Origin: Streptococcus catagoni
Lineage (GTDB): Bacteria > Bacillota > Bacilli > Lactobacillales > Streptococcaceae
Reading direction: 5' to 3'
Length of the DNA stretch: 64,000 bases
Assembly: GCF_011421425.1 (NCBI RefSeq)
Contig: NZ_WPCW01000003.1
Location: 124,001-188,000 of the forward strand
Positions 20,009 to 29,896 of the stretch are shown piece by piece. Both the position numbers and the translations under genes were made by a program. Positions within the stretch are counted from its first letter, which is position 1. Each line of letters begins with the position of its first letter. The notes beneath the pieces are model-generated. The model ran no database searches. It saw only the letters and a list, made by a program, of their open reading frames with translations, and had not been told where the DNA came from.

Positions 20009-20224
20009 TTAATGGTTCAAAAAGTCTTCCCAGATACGGTCAAAATCCCCTAAATTAAAGGAAAAGACAGCCTGGTCCTCCAGATAACGACTGATAAGCT
20101 CAAAATCATCACTATGTTTTGGAAAAGTAGAATCCTCAAAGGCCAAGTCGGATAGGATGGCAACTGGTTTATTTGACTTGGGATTACGCTCAGTCATTAA
20201 CCATGTATAAAATGATTTTCTCAC
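20009..20224 (-). CDS. YozE-family protein (UPF0346)
   Basis: A 71-residue protein from GTG at 20224 ([22 protein letters not shown]), behind GGGAG. The frame upstream overlaps msrA and lacks homology. UPF0346/YozE proteins form small helical domains of unknown function with a conserved FxxWLMT..R start and a C-terminal YL..Q..F..F..F..IW motif, both visible. It follows msrA by 19 nt and is probably co-transcribed. Confidence 0.9.
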   Translation of the reverse strand: MRKSFYTWLMTERNPKSNKPVAILSDLAFEDSTFPKHSDDFELISRYLEDQAVFSFNLGDFDRIWEDFLNH

Positions 20225-20243
20225 TAATTTTTCTCCCTCATCA

Positions 20244-20768
20244 CTAGGTATTCCAAATTTTCTTAAGAAAATCATGTCTTAATTGACTACTTAAGGCATA
20301 ACGCTCTGGATTACTTTTATAAAAGCCCTGATGATAATCTTCTGCTGGATAAAAAGCCTTTGCTTCTTCTATACTGGTTACAATTGGCTTGTCAAAAATT
20401 CCAGATTGCATCAATTTTTCTTTTGAAGCCTGGGCAATCTCTTTTTGTTGCTGATTATAATAGAAGATCACTGGACGATAGCTTTCGCCTCGATCCTGAA
20501 ATTGACCAAAGGCATCTGTGGGATCAGTCAGTGTCCAATAAAGTTCCACAAGTTCCTGATAAGAAACCTTAGAAGCATCATAAATGATTTCCACCGCTTC
20601 AGTATGACCTGTTGTTTGAGAGCATACCTGTTCATAAGTTGGATTTTCTAGGTGACCACCAGTATAACCACTTCTGACAGATAAAATGCCATCTTTTTCC
20701 TCAAAAGGTTCAACCATACACCAAAAACAACCACCAGCAAATAGGGCTCTTTCTAGATTTTCTTTCAT
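20244..20768 (-). CDS. msrA: peptide methionine sulfoxide reductase A
   Basis: A 174-residue protein with active-site [12 protein letters not shown] (Cys at 14) and [29 protein letters not shown], the MsrA signature. It reduces S-methionine sulfoxide in proteins. There is no MsrB domain fused. It sits 19 nt before yozE and 69 nt after cvfB. Confidence 0.96.
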   Translation of the reverse strand: MKENLERALFAGGCFWCMVEPFEEKDGILSVRSGYTGGHLENPTYEQVCSQTTGHTEAVEIIYDASKVSYQELVELYWTLTDPTDAFGQFQDRGESYRPVIFYYNQQQKEIAQASKEKLMQSGIFDKPIVTSIEEAKAFYPAEDYHQGFYKSNPERYALSSQLRHDFLKKIWNT

Positions 20769-20837
20769 GATTTTCTCCCAATTCTATTTTCTTCGTTACA
20801 TTGTAGCAAAAAACCTTGCCAGTCGCAAAGTTTTTAC

Positions 20838-21692
20838 TTAGATTAATTCAGTACCACTAGGATCCTGTTTAATTTTTTTAGCTTTCATTAAACCGCCCAA
20901 AGCCTTTTTAAATTGACCCTTGGAAATACCAAAGGTGGCTTTGATATCCTCCGGTGAAGACTTATCGTTCAAGGTCATGAAACCTCCGTTTGATTCCAGA
21001 TAAGTCAGGATCATCTGAGCATCATTTTCTAACATCTCAAAAGATCGTGGTTTCAAGGAGAGATTCAAGGTTCTATCAACCTCCCTAAAGCCAATAACAC
21101 GTGTATCTAAAACCTGTCCCAACCTTGGTTCACTATAACGTTCACTTGGATGAATGTAGCCAAGCATATTGTTCTTAGGCAAATATACAAAGGTTCCGGA
21201 CATTTTTAGACGGTAGACAATGGCCTGCCAATTTTGATTTTGCATATTATCATAAGCAGGATCAGCCATCTTTTGGAAAACTTCAGCTTCGGCAGGAATC
21301 CCCCACATGCGGTCCTTATGGTCAACACTTAGCTTAATGTATAAGCGATCACCCTTTTTAGGCCACAATTCTTTTAGCTCTGGAAGCAAATCTAAGGAGA
21401 CGACTATTTCCTTGTCTGGGAGTCCTGTATCAACGAAAACTCCTAGATCTCGGCGAACATCTGTCACTTCTCCCCAACCAAAAGTTTCCTTTGTGGACTT
21501 GATTTCCTTGGTGGTCATACGTAGTTTTTGTTTGTAATCCAAGTAAACAAAACCTGTTACCATCTGGCCAATTTCATGACTGCCCTCTTCTTTTGCCAGA
21601 GCAAAAATATAGCCATCTTTTTGAACAAAATAGGACTTGTCATTTTCTTCTCTAATTAAACCTGTAATTGTAGTTGCTAATAATTCGTTCAT
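20838..21692 (-). CDS. cvfB: CvfB-family RNA-binding virulence regulator (S1-like)
   Basis: A 284-residue protein starting MNELLATTITGLIREENDKSYFV. The 11-residue longer frame to 21725 lacks homology. It has repeated S1/OB-like segments (about 1-220, including WGEVTDVRRDLGVFVDTGL) and a C-terminal winged-helix region KATFGISKGQFKKALGGLMKAKKI. CvfB affects virulence gene expression post-transcriptionally in staphylococci and streptococci. It follows frr by 125 nt, in the same order as in other streptococci. Confidence 0.92.
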   Translation of the reverse strand: MNELLATTITGLIREENDKSYFVQKDGYIFALAKEEGSHEIGQMVTGFVYLDYKQKLRMTTKEIKSTKETFGWGEVTDVRRDLGVFVDTGLPDKEIVVSLDLLPELKELWPKKGDRLYIKLSVDHKDRMWGIPAEAEVFQKMADPAYDNMQNQNWQAIVYRLKMSGTFVYLPKNNMLGYIHPSERYSEPRLGQVLDTRVIGFREVDRTLNLSLKPRSFEMLENDAQMILTYLESNGGFMTLNDKSSPEDIKATFGISKGQFKKALGGLMKAKKIKQDPSGTELI

Positions 21693-21817
21693 AACATTTA
21701 TTTCTTTCTTTAAAAAAGCAGACAACTGTCAAAAACAAACGCTTCTGAAATAATTGTCTAGCTCCTTTACTTATTTCTTAAAATTTTTCTAGATAGAATA
21801 AAGAATAAAGCGACTGA

Positions 21818-22375
21818 TTAAACTTCTAAGAGTTCTTTTTCTTTATTAGCAGTCATAGCATCAATATGTTTGATGGCATCATCTGTAGCTTTTTGGATAT
21901 CTTTTTCTAAAGTTTTTAATTGGTCTTCAGAAATTTCTTTATCCTTTTCTTGTTTTTTAGCTTCATCCATAGCATCACGACGAATGTTACGGATAGCCAC
22001 TTTTTGGTTTTCACCAACCTTTTTCACTTCTTTGGCAAGGTCTTTACGTGTTTCTTCTGTCAAGGCTGGAATTACCAAACGAATAACAGAACCGTCATTT
22101 GCTGGTGTAATTCCCAAGTCAGAAGCATTAATAGCACGTTCAATTTCTCTGATTGAAGACTTGTCAAAAGGAGAGATCAATAAGACACGAGCTTCTGGAA
22201 CTGTGATAGAGGCCAACTGATTTAGTGGAGTAGGTGCTCCATAGTATTCCACTTGAATACGGTCTAAGAGACTTGCATTAGCACGTCCAGCACGAATGCT
22301 AGCATACTCACGTGATAGAGATTGGAAAGATTGTTCAAAACGTTTATTTGCTTTTTCAATAATAGCATTTGCCAT
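21818..22375 (-). CDS. frr: ribosome recycling factor
   Basis: A 185-residue protein with [22 protein letters not shown] and the three-helix-bundle C-terminus, all standard for RRF. It splits post-termination ribosomes with EF-G. It lies 22 nt after pyrH, an operon conserved across Firmicutes. Confidence 0.98.
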   Translation of the reverse strand: MANAIIEKANKRFEQSFQSLSREYASIRAGRANASLLDRIQVEYYGAPTPLNQLASITVPEARVLLISPFDKSSIREIERAINASDLGITPANDGSVIRLVIPALTEETRKDLAKEVKKVGENQKVAIRNIRRDAMDEAKKQEKDKEISEDQLKTLEKDIQKATDDAIKHIDAMTANKEKELLEV

Positions 22376-22397
22376 AATTTCTTAACTCCTTAAAATT

Positions 22398-23129
22398 TTA
22401 CTCTTCTGATGTCTTATTGGAAACAGTTGTACCTATATGTTCCCCAAAGACAACACGTTTAATATTACCTGACTCATTCATATTAAATACGACTAAGTCA
22501 ATGTCATTATCCATCGATAGGGTTGATGCTGTAGCATCCATGATCTTCAAACCACGTTTGATAACTTCGCCATGGGTCAACTCATCAAATTTCACAGCAT
22601 TAGCATCTTTTTTGGGATCTGCATTGTAAACCCCATCCACACCATTTTTCGCCATCAAAATAGCATCAGCCTCTATTTCAGCTGCTCTCAATGCTGCTGT
22701 TGTATCCGTTGAAAAATAAGGAGAGCCAATTCCAGCTCCAAAAACAACAATACGTCCTTTTTCTAAATGTCTGAGCGCTCGCCCACGAATATAAGGTTCT
22801 GCTACATTTTGCATTGGAATTGCGGTCTGAACTCGGGTATCAACGCCATAATGTTGAAGACTATCAGCCATTACTAAAGCATTCATCACCGTTCCTAGCA
22901 TCCCTGTATAGTCAGCTTGGACACGATCCATCCCCGCTTCTGCAGCAGGCTCACCACGCCAAAGGTTACCACCACCAATAACCAGTGCTATCTCCACACC
23001 AGACTGATGAACTTCAGCAATCTCCTTGGCAATAGTTTGAACAGTAGGAATGTCTATTCCAACTCCCTTATTTCCTGCTAATGCCTCACCAGACAATTTA
23101 ATTAAAATACGTTGATATTTTGGTTCCAA
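22398..23129 (-). CDS. pyrH: uridylate kinase
   Basis: A 243-residue protein read from TTG at 23129 ([19 protein letters not shown]) behind AAGGAG with 8-nt spacing. The nucleotide-binding motifs [15 protein letters not shown] and [17 protein letters not shown] are present. It converts UMP to UDP. It is the first gene of the pyrH-frr unit and may be transcribed from the 23130-23385 region. Confidence 0.97.
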   Translation of the reverse strand: MEPKYQRILIKLSGEALAGNKGVGIDIPTVQTIAKEIAEVHQSGVEIALVIGGGNLWRGEPAAEAGMDRVQADYTGMLGTVMNALVMADSLQHYGVDTRVQTAIPMQNVAEPYIRGRALRHLEKGRIVVFGAGIGSPYFSTDTTAALRAAEIEADAILMAKNGVDGVYNADPKKDANAVKFDELTHGEVIKRGLKIMDATASTLSMDNDIDLVVFNMNESGNIKRVVFGEHIGTTVSNKTSEE

Positions 23130-23386
23130 TATACTTATCTCCTTATTTTGTCTTTACTATTCTACCACAAATGCTCGGATATTAACAGTTCAATACAAGC
23201 TGCACATTAGAATTATTTTACTATGAAAAATTGCAGAGCTCTTTTCCCAGTGATGACTTAAAAGCTCAAAAATAGCACAGTCTAAAAGCTTTGCCATGGC
23301 CTGAGGGCTCCGATCCACTCAGTCAGGTCAAGAAAAATAATCCCCTCTTTAAAATGTATCTTCTAGCTTATCTTCCCAGCTTCATC

Positions 23387-23412
23387 AAAAAAAGCTATCC
23401 GAAGATAGCTTT
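23387..23412 (-). terminator. terminator after rplA
   Basis: Minus-strand hairpin AAAGCTATC-TTCG-GATAGCTTT with a UUCG tetraloop and following T run, 7 nt after the rplA stop. Strong intrinsic terminator. Confidence 0.9.
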
Positions 23413-23418
23413 AATCTA

Positions 23419-24108
23419 TTACATTGTTGATGGGTCAACTTTGATACCAACACCTTGAGTAGATGTGATAGCAACGTTAGTCATATAAGTACCTTTAGCT
23501 GTTGATGGTTTAGCTTTAACCATAACTTCGTTGAAAGCTTTGAAGTTTTCAACTAATTTATCAGCGTCAAATGATACTTTACCAATGATAGCTTGTACGT
23601 TACCTGCTTTGTCAGCACGATAAGTGATTTTACCACCTTTAGACTCTTCAACTGCCTTAGCAACATCCATAGTTACTGTACCAGTTTTAGGGTTTGGCAT
23701 TAAGTTACGAGGTCCAAGGACACGTCCAAGACGACCTACGATAGCCATCATGTCTGGTGTTGCAATAACAACATCAAAATCAAGCCATCCACCATTGATT
23801 TTAGCAACTAAATCATCTTCACCAACGAAGTCTGCTCCAGCAGCTTTTGCTTCTTCAGCTTTAGCACCACGCGCAAAAACAAGTACACGTTGTGTTTTAC
23901 CAGTTCCGTTTGGCAATACCATTGCGCCACGGATTTGTTGGTCAGCTTTACGAACGTCAATGTTTAAGTTGTAAGCAACTTCTACTGATGCATCAAATTT
24001 TGCAAAGTTTGTTTCTTTTACTAATGCTACAGCTTCTTCTACGCTGTAAGCTTTTGTACTATCTACTTTTTCAAGTGCAGCACGCATTTGTTTGCTTTTT
24101 TTAGCCAT
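23419..24108 (-). CDS. rplA: 50S ribosomal protein L1
   Basis: A 229-residue protein, standard L1, with [15 protein letters not shown] at the start and the L1 signature [19 protein letters not shown]1 forms the ribosomal stalk at the E site and often represses its own operon by binding leader mRNA. It lies 106 nt after rplK. Confidence 0.98.
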   Translation of the reverse strand: MAKKSKQMRAALEKVDSTKAYSVEEAVALVKETNFAKFDASVEVAYNLNIDVRKADQQIRGAMVLPNGTGKTQRVLVFARGAKAEEAKAAGADFVGEDDLVAKINGGWLDFDVVIATPDMMAIVGRLGRVLGPRNLMPNPKTGTVTMDVAKAVEESKGGKITYRADKAGNVQAIIGKVSFDADKLVENFKAFNEVMVKAKPSTAKGTYMTNVAITSTQGVGIKVDPSTM

Positions 24109-24214
24109 TTTTATCTTCTCCTTGTAATGTGGTCATATCGATTTGATTTAAAATCTCCCACGTCACTCATCAAATCATGATGAAGTCGTGCGGGTAATAA
24201 GGTTTTCCTACTGA

Positions 24215-24640
24215 TTAGTCAGTAACAGTGAATCCCATAGAACGAGCAGTACCTTCAATCATACGCATTGCAGACTCAAGGTTTGCAGCGTTTAAATCTG
24301 GCATTTTAGTTTCAGCAATTTCTTGTACTTGTGCACGAGTAACCGTTGCAACTTTAGTTTTGTTAGGTGTTCCTGAACCTTTTTCAACACCTGCAGCTTT
24401 TTTCAAAAGAACAGCAGCTGGTGGAGTTTTAGTAATGAAATCAAATGATTTATCTTCATAAACTGAGATAACAACTGGGATGATCATGCCAGCTTGATCA
24501 GCTGTACGAGCATTAAATTCTTTAGTGAATCCCATGATGTTGATACCTGCTTGACCAAGAGCTGGTCCAACTGGTGGAGCTGGTGTAGCTTTACCAGCAG
24601 GGATTTGAAGTTTTACAAGTTTTTCGACTTTTTTAGCCAT
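24215..24640 (-). CDS. rplK: 50S ribosomal protein L11
   Basis: A 141-residue protein with [27 protein letters not shown] and a C-terminal [12 protein letters not shown], standard L11. It is part of the GTPase-associated centre. It heads a two-gene rplK-rplA unit. Confidence 0.98.
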   Translation of the reverse strand: MAKKVEKLVKLQIPAGKATPAPPVGPALGQAGINIMGFTKEFNARTADQAGMIIPVVISVYEDKSFDFITKTPPAAVLLKKAAGVEKGSGTPNKTKVATVTRAQVQEIAETKMPDLNAANLESAMRMIEGTARSMGFTVTD

Positions 24641-24763
24641 TTTTAAATCCTCCTGTTGTGGTTTTGGCGGTAATTAAAAATTTTTACCTCCCACAGGTAC
24701 GCAATTAGCATACTCTACCATTATACCTATTTTATAAATAAAATCAAGCACTTTTGTAAAAAA

Positions 24764-24796
24764 GATTGACCAGTAACCTATGGCTACCAGTCAATC
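24764..24796 (-). terminator. terminator after the baeRF gene
   Basis: Minus-strand arms GATTGAC and GTCAATC with an imperfect inner stem, followed by TTTTTTAC. It lies between the baeRF stop and the rplK start and separates the two transcripts. Confidence 0.65.
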
Positions 24797-24838
24797 AATA
24801 GTTTTCTAAAACTTAGTCACTTTATACAAGGAAAAATC

Positions 24839-25948
24839 CTAATAACGTAGACGAGCACTAATCATTAGTCCTTGGCTGACTTGGTCTTCATTTAGGATAT
24901 AAACCTTCCCTGAAGCCTTGAGTAGGGCTAAGACGATCTCTTTAAGAGCCTTTTCGATTTTAGCACTTTCTGTATTTGCTTTAGTAATCTGATACTCATC
25001 TTGCATATTTTTGACAATTAGTAGCTCTTCTATCCTGTTTTCAAGTGCCAAGGTTTTAATTTCCTCTATATTGTCATCAACACGGAACTCAGGACTTGTT
25101 TCTTTAAAACGGTTAATCAGTGCACCTAGACGTTTTTCTTTTAGCTCTGCGATAAAATCTTGTCCCTGCTTAGCAATTTCTTCGTCTTTGACTTTAGCAG
25201 CTGATAGGGCAATGCCTTCTTCCAGAAGAGGATTATACTTACTGATAGCTCGATAAGCTGCCTGATTTTCTTTTAGTGCATAAAGAATTAGTGAGGTTTC
25301 ACAATCCTGTCCAAGATAAGTCATTAAATAATTGTCTACATATCGGAAAAAATTGTCTCTATCAATTTCTTTTTCACTGCTTGTTTCGTTATGACCATGG
25401 AAACCATGTTGACCATCACCGCCTTGTCCTGAAAAGCTACCATAACTTAATTCGCCACCATTTTTCTCTTCACCAAGAGCCTCTGTCAGATGGATAGGCC
25501 ACTCGCCATCCCTAATTTCTTTGAAGCGATCCATGCCCAGCTCAAAAATCCGAGCCCTGTCTTGATCTAAGACCAAGAGATGGTAATCATTAGCAAATTG
25601 GAAATGTTCAATAAGTGGCTTCAAATAAGGTTCTGGACCAAACATAATAGTGTTGACTACAGCTGTGTCAATATGATAATAGTAGCTTTCTTTTTCTGTG
25701 ATATAAATGATAAGGCTTGATGTACCAGTTAGGAGCAAACGAGCATCTTTTCGTACAGAACTAATTTGCTCTTCCCAGCCGGAGCCTTTGTCTTTTGTGG
25801 ATTGTCTAGCTTCTTTTAAATTATTTTCTAAAAGTAAAACATCTTTTTCAGAGTATGCCGATAAGTCGTCTAAATCAATGGCTATCGTAATATAGTCTTG
25901 ATCATCAACAAGTAATTCTGGATGGGGAAATGTATTCAACTGTTGCAT
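24839..25948 (-). CDS. baeRF-family (bacterial archaeo-eukaryotic release factor-like) protein
   Basis: A 369-residue cytosolic protein with no signal or membrane segments. The middle carries YHLLVLDQDRARIFELG, a hallmark of the baeRF domain. The stretch 159-192 is a Gly/His-rich low-complexity loop (ELSYGSFSGQGGDGQHGFHG), where baeRF proteins place a catalytic-looking loop. The C-terminal part (230-369) resembles an eRF1 domain 3 / L7Ae-like region. baeRF proteins have been proposed to act on stalled ribosomes, but this member is uncharacterised. Transcribed alone. Confidence 0.75.
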   Translation of the reverse strand: MQQLNTFPHPELLVDDQDYITIAIDLDDLSAYSEKDVLLLENNLKEARQSTKDKGSGWEEQISSVRKDARLLLTGTSSLIIYITEKESYYYHIDTAVVNTIMFGPEPYLKPLIEHFQFANDYHLLVLDQDRARIFELGMDRFKEIRDGEWPIHLTEALGEEKNGGELSYGSFSGQGGDGQHGFHGHNETSSEKEIDRDNFFRYVDNYLMTYLGQDCETSLILYALKENQAAYRAISKYNPLLEEGIALSAAKVKDEEIAKQGQDFIAELKEKRLGALINRFKETSPEFRVDDNIEEIKTLALENRIEELLIVKNMQDEYQITKANTESAKIEKALKEIVLALLKASGKVYILNEDQVSQGLMISARLRY

Positions 25949-26139
25949 AATAGTCTCCTTTTCGTCATCTTGTTATATCATAAAGATATCATAAAAAAAG
26001 CGAGAAAGCCACTATAAAACTCAAGTGACCACACTATAATTATTTTGCAAAGTCAGAAATATAATGGAACCTTTCAAAAAATTTAACCAATTTAGACTAT
26101 TAAGTTTACAAGCTCCCCTTTTCAAGCTAAAATAGTCTT

Positions 26140-26493
26140 ATGAATACATATAAATTAATAGCTGCAGCTTTTATCCTATTAACTCCTATCTTTTCACATA
26201 TTCTTGTGTCAACCTTTAAGCTAGGACGCTATGGTATTAAATTTCCCGACTTAGCCTTTATCCTCTTTGCCATTGAAATCATACTGGTTTCTGGTAAATT
26301 CTTTACACATAATCTTTTACCCTACTATCTTATTGCTTTGTCGATCCTAGCTATCATCATTACTTTAATGCTAGTTATTAAAATTCAGCATTTTAACTAT
26401 AGCAGGTTTGCCAAGTTATTCTGGCGAGTTGGTTTTTTATTAACCTTTTTAGCCTACCTCCTACTGGTTATTTTTATCTTTATAAAATACTAA
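26140..26493 (+). CDS. DUF3397 family membrane protein
   Basis: A 117-residue protein with four hydrophobic segments (about 5-27, 36-54, 62-82 and 97-116). It looks like DUF3397, small streptococcal/bacillar membrane proteins of unknown function often near ftsK or core genes. Start ATG fits; the ribosome binding site is weak. It faces ftsK with a shared terminator at its end. Confidence 0.75.
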   Translation: MNTYKLIAAAFILLTPIFSHILVSTFKLGRYGIKFPDLAFILFAIEIILVSGKFFTHNLLPYYLIALSILAIIITLMLVIKIQHFNYSRFAKLFWRVGFLLTFLAYLLLVIFIFIKY

Positions 26494-26523
26494 AAAAACG
26501 ATGATTCTAATCATCGTTTTTTT
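26490..26523. terminator. bidirectional terminator
   Basis: AAAAAACGATGATT / AATCATCGTTTTTT hairpin between the convergent DUF3397 gene and ftsK; it overlaps the ftsK stop. Runs on both sides suit both strands. Confidence 0.85.
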
Positions 26524-28912
26524 AATTATTCTGTAAAACCTTCCTTGGCTTGGTACCTTCTGCTGGTCCAATGACTCCTGCTTCTTCCAGTTCTTCCATC
26601 AATCTGGTAGCTCTATTAAATCCAACAGATAAGCGTCTTTGGATCATTGAGGCAGAAGCTTTCTGAGTTTCTAAGACAAGCATTTTAGCATCCTCAAAAA
26701 GTGGATCACCTTCATATGAATTGCCGGAATCATTAGCTCCGCTATCATTTTCACTAACCTCTCCTGGATCAAAGGACTCATCATAGTCTGCCTCAGCTTG
26801 GTCCTTGATAAAGCCAACGATTCTTTCAACATCATCATCAGATATGAAGGAACCTTGCAAACGTACAGGATGATTTTCATCAATTGGTTTAAAGAGCATG
26901 TCGCCTCGACCAAGTAACTTATCAGCACCATTTTCATCTAAAATTGTTCGACTATCTGTACCTGAAGATACTGCAAAAGCAATTCTAGAAGGTACATTTG
27001 CTTTGATAAGACCAGATATGACATCAACCGAAGGCCTTTGTGTTGCAAGGATCATATGGATACCGGCAGCACGCGCCTTTTGTCCCAGCCTAATAATGGC
27101 ATCTTCGACTTCCTTACTAGCTACCATCATCAGGTCAGCTAGCTCATCAACGATAACCACAATTAAAGGCAGAGGAATTTGTTTTTGTTCAGACTTACTA
27201 TTATAGTCTTCAACCTTGGCATTATAGCCGGCTATATTTCTGACACCTACCTTGCTGAAAAGTTCATAACGGTTTTCCATCTCGTCAACAACCTTTTGGA
27301 GAGCCTTGCTAGCCTTCCTTGGATTGGTAACAACAGGTATGAGGAGGTGGGGAATATCATTATAAACAGATAATTCTACCATCTTGGGGTCAACCATTAG
27401 AAACTTAACCTGATCGGGACGAGCCTTCATCAAAATACTTGAAATAATTCCATTGACAGCAACAGATTTACCAGATCCCGTTGAACCCGCTACAAGTAGA
27501 TGGGGCATCCTTGTCAGATCAAAACTTCTGGCCATACCATTGACGGCCTTTCCTAAAGGAACCTCTAGCAGTTTTTCTTCTGACGTCTTTGATTGTTCCC
27601 AAAGTTCCCTGAAAGAAACCGTTGCAATCTCAGAATTAGGTACTTCAATACCGACCAAGGATTTTCCTGGAATAGGAGCTTCTATTCGGACATCTTTTGC
27701 TGCCAAGGCCAAGGCCAGATCATCAGCTAGATTAGAAATCCGATTGACACGGACACCTACTGCTGGTTTAATTTCATATTTGGTAACAGAAGGTCCAATT
27801 TCTGCCCGTTCTACTTTGACATCTATCCCAAAACTCTTGAAAGTCTCTTCCAAAACCTTGATATTTTTACGAACCAAGTTTTTCTCTTTAGACTGGTTCT
27901 TAGGCTTGTCTGGTGCGAAAAGATCAATAGTCGGTAACTTATATAAGAGGTTGGTTTTTGGTGTGAAATCAACCATTACAGGCTCATCATACTCTTCTTC
28001 TCTGCCTTCTTCTGACTCTTTGATCCCCTCCTTTTCCAGATAAGGTGATTCAAATTGGTTATTCTCAAGTTCATCCAAAGGAAAATCTGCAGAGCTCATA
28101 TCCGAATGAGACTCATAAGAAACAATCTCTGCTTCTGCAGGAGTTTGGTTGATTAGGTTCTGAGCATTCTCATCAAAAATTTCACCCGTTTGAGGATCTA
28201 CAGTTAAGGAAGTCTCACTGTCTTCTAAGCGAGCTTCTTTCTCCATTTTTTCTTGCTGAGCAATGGCTTTTGCTTCTTCACGTTTTAAATAAGCAGCCTC
28301 TCTCATTTGATGGCCTTTCTCATGGAGCTTCTGGGCAGCTTTTTTGAAAAAATAGGCCAGATCATAGATATCCCCCGGTGTCATCAAGAAGATCCCTAAG
28401 CAAATGAGTAGTCCACCAATAAAAAAAGATCCAATATTGGAAAATAAGAACGCTATTGGTTTATAAAGAAGTGCTCCCAGCATACCTCCGCCAACAAAGG
28501 ACTGAACCCTAAATCCTAAGAGATCTCCTATAAGTAACCTAGCTGATTGACTCAGTACCTCTTTGTGTTGAAAATTTGGCAAGGCAAAAAGATAAGCGTG
28601 CCACTCTACTAAAAGTCCTAAGAATAAAGTAACGAAGCCAGCTATTAAGCCTTCAATTTTGCGCAGCCATTTAAAAAAGAAAAGGTAAATCATTACTGCA
28701 AAAATAAAAAGATATGCCAAGCTGCCAACCATAAATCGGATGACATTATATGCAGTGATTCCAAATATTCCCAATCTGATTGCTGCAAAGATCAAGACGA
28801 AAGCTGTCAGAATGGAAAAAATCATTCTTTTAATAGCGCGTTGTTTCTCAATGTCTGCTTTTGTTTGGCGCCTTTTTTTAGCACCCTTTTTTTGTCGATT
28901 TCTATTAGCCAT
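26522..28912 (-). CDS. ftsK: DNA translocase FtsK/SpoIIIE
   Basis: A 796-residue protein with a basic start ([17 protein letters not shown]), four or five membrane helices within 28-185, an acidic linker (about 200-330), the motor domain with Walker [15 protein letters not shown] near 480, and a C-terminal gamma winged helix ([32 protein letters not shown]). It pumps chromosome ends through the septum. Smaller linker than E. coli FtsK, as in other streptococci. Confidence 0.97.
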   Translation of the reverse strand: MANRNRQKKGAKKRRQTKADIEKQRAIKRMIFSILTAFVLIFAAIRLGIFGITAYNVIRFMVGSLAYLFIFAVMIYLFFFKWLRKIEGLIAGFVTLFLGLLVEWHAYLFALPNFQHKEVLSQSARLLIGDLLGFRVQSFVGGGMLGALLYKPIAFLFSNIGSFFIGGLLICLGIFLMTPGDIYDLAYFFKKAAQKLHEKGHQMREAAYLKREEAKAIAQQEKMEKEARLEDSETSLTVDPQTGEIFDENAQNLINQTPAEAEIVSYESHSDMSSADFPLDELENNQFESPYLEKEGIKESEEGREEEYDEPVMVDFTPKTNLLYKLPTIDLFAPDKPKNQSKEKNLVRKNIKVLEETFKSFGIDVKVERAEIGPSVTKYEIKPAVGVRVNRISNLADDLALALAAKDVRIEAPIPGKSLVGIEVPNSEIATVSFRELWEQSKTSEEKLLEVPLGKAVNGMARSFDLTRMPHLLVAGSTGSGKSVAVNGIISSILMKARPDQVKFLMVDPKMVELSVYNDIPHLLIPVVTNPRKASKALQKVVDEMENRYELFSKVGVRNIAGYNAKVEDYNSKSEQKQIPLPLIVVIVDELADLMMVASKEVEDAIIRLGQKARAAGIHMILATQRPSVDVISGLIKANVPSRIAFAVSSGTDSRTILDENGADKLLGRGDMLFKPIDENHPVRLQGSFISDDDVERIVGFIKDQAEADYDESFDPGEVSENDSGANDSGNSYEGDPLFEDAKMLVLETQKASASMIQRRLSVGFNRATRLMEELEEAGVIGPAEGTKPRKVLQNN

Positions 28913-29007
28913 GTTTTTATTATACCATTTTTTAGCAATTATTAAATATGCTTACCATTGTCCGAACTTTGTGATAAAATAAAGGAAAATCAAAACGAGG
29001 TGCGCTC

Positions 29008-29814
29008 ATGAAAAAATGTTTAACCTTTGGACTCATTATCATTAGCCTATTAAGTCTCAGCGCTTGCGAATCACTTAATCGGGCTATCAAAGGTGATAAG
29101 TATATAGACGAAAAAATAGCAAAAGAAGAAAATGCAGTAGCTTCAAAAGCATATGAAAAAGAGATAAAAGAGGCCTTGGCAGCAGATAAAAAGGCTTTTC
29201 CACAACTTGATAAAGAAGTCAAAAGCAATCAGGCTCAAGTCATGCTAAAAACAAGCCTTGGCAATATCACCATTAAACTTTTCCCTAAATTAGCACCCCT
29301 AGCTGTTGAAAACTTTTTAACCCATGCCAAGGAAGGTTATTATAATAATGTCAGCTTCCACCGGGTTATTTCAGAATTTATGATCCAAAGTGGCGATCCT
29401 ACAGGCCAGGGAACAGGCGGGGACTCTATCTGGAAAGGCAAGGATAAGAGTAAAGACTCTGGCAATGGTTTTGCCAACGAAATCAGCCCTTATCTTTACA
29501 ATCTTCGTGGAGCTCTTGCAATGGCTAATGCTGGGGCAGACACCAATGGCAGCCAATTTTTCATCAATCAAAATACTAACAATCAAGGGAAAAACCTTAC
29601 TGAAGCCAACTATCCTAAGCCTATCATAGAAGCTTATAAAAAAGGTGGAAATCCAAGCTTAGATGGAAAATACACTGTATTTGGCCAGGTCATTGAAGGT
29701 ATGGATATTGTTGATAAGATTGCAAGTGTAGCCGTCAATGAAAATGATAAACCTAAAGAAAATATTCTTATCCAATCTATTGAAATCCAAAAAGATTATT
29801 CCTTTAAAAAGTAA
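29008..29814 (+). CDS. ppiA: peptidyl-prolyl cis-trans isomerase, cyclophilin-type lipoprotein
   Basis: A 268-residue protein with a lipoprotein signal: hydrophobic stretch then L-S-A-C, with the lipidated Cys at 20. The cyclophilin domain (75-265) has VSFHRVISEFMIQSGDPTGQGTGG and MANAGADTNGSQFFI. It should fold or refold exported proteins at the outer membrane face; the surface cyclophilin SlrA of pneumococcus is comparable. A Lys/Glu-rich linker (30-70) links anchor and domain. In related species it stands next to the mts genes, here separated from them by a subtilase gene. Confidence 0.93.
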   Translation: MKKCLTFGLIIISLLSLSACESLNRAIKGDKYIDEKIAKEENAVASKAYEKEIKEALAADKKAFPQLDKEVKSNQAQVMLKTSLGNITIKLFPKLAPLAVENFLTHAKEGYYNNVSFHRVISEFMIQSGDPTGQGTGGDSIWKGKDKSKDSGNGFANEISPYLYNLRGALAMANAGADTNGSQFFINQNTNNQGKNLTEANYPKPIIEAYKKGGNPSLDGKYTVFGQVIEGMDIVDKIASVAVNENDKPKENILIQSIEIQKDYSFKK

Positions 29815-29837
29815 TCTAAACTGTAACTAAATAATCA

Positions 29838-29870
29838 AAAAAACTTTTCCAATATCGGAAAAGTTTTTTC
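29838..29870 (+). terminator. terminator after ppiA
   Basis: AAAAACTTTTCC-AATAT-CGGAAAAGTTTTTT hairpin 25 nt after the ppiA stop. It has A and T runs on both sides, so it may also serve the convergent subtilase gene. Confidence 0.85.
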
Positions 29871-29896
29871 TTGTCTTGTCGAAGCGTGTTCAGCTT

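Noticed and set aside
27453..28043. 196-residue plus-strand frame inside ftsK
   Set aside because: It is a codon-bias shadow of ftsK with Ser/Thr/Arg-rich composition and no start signal.
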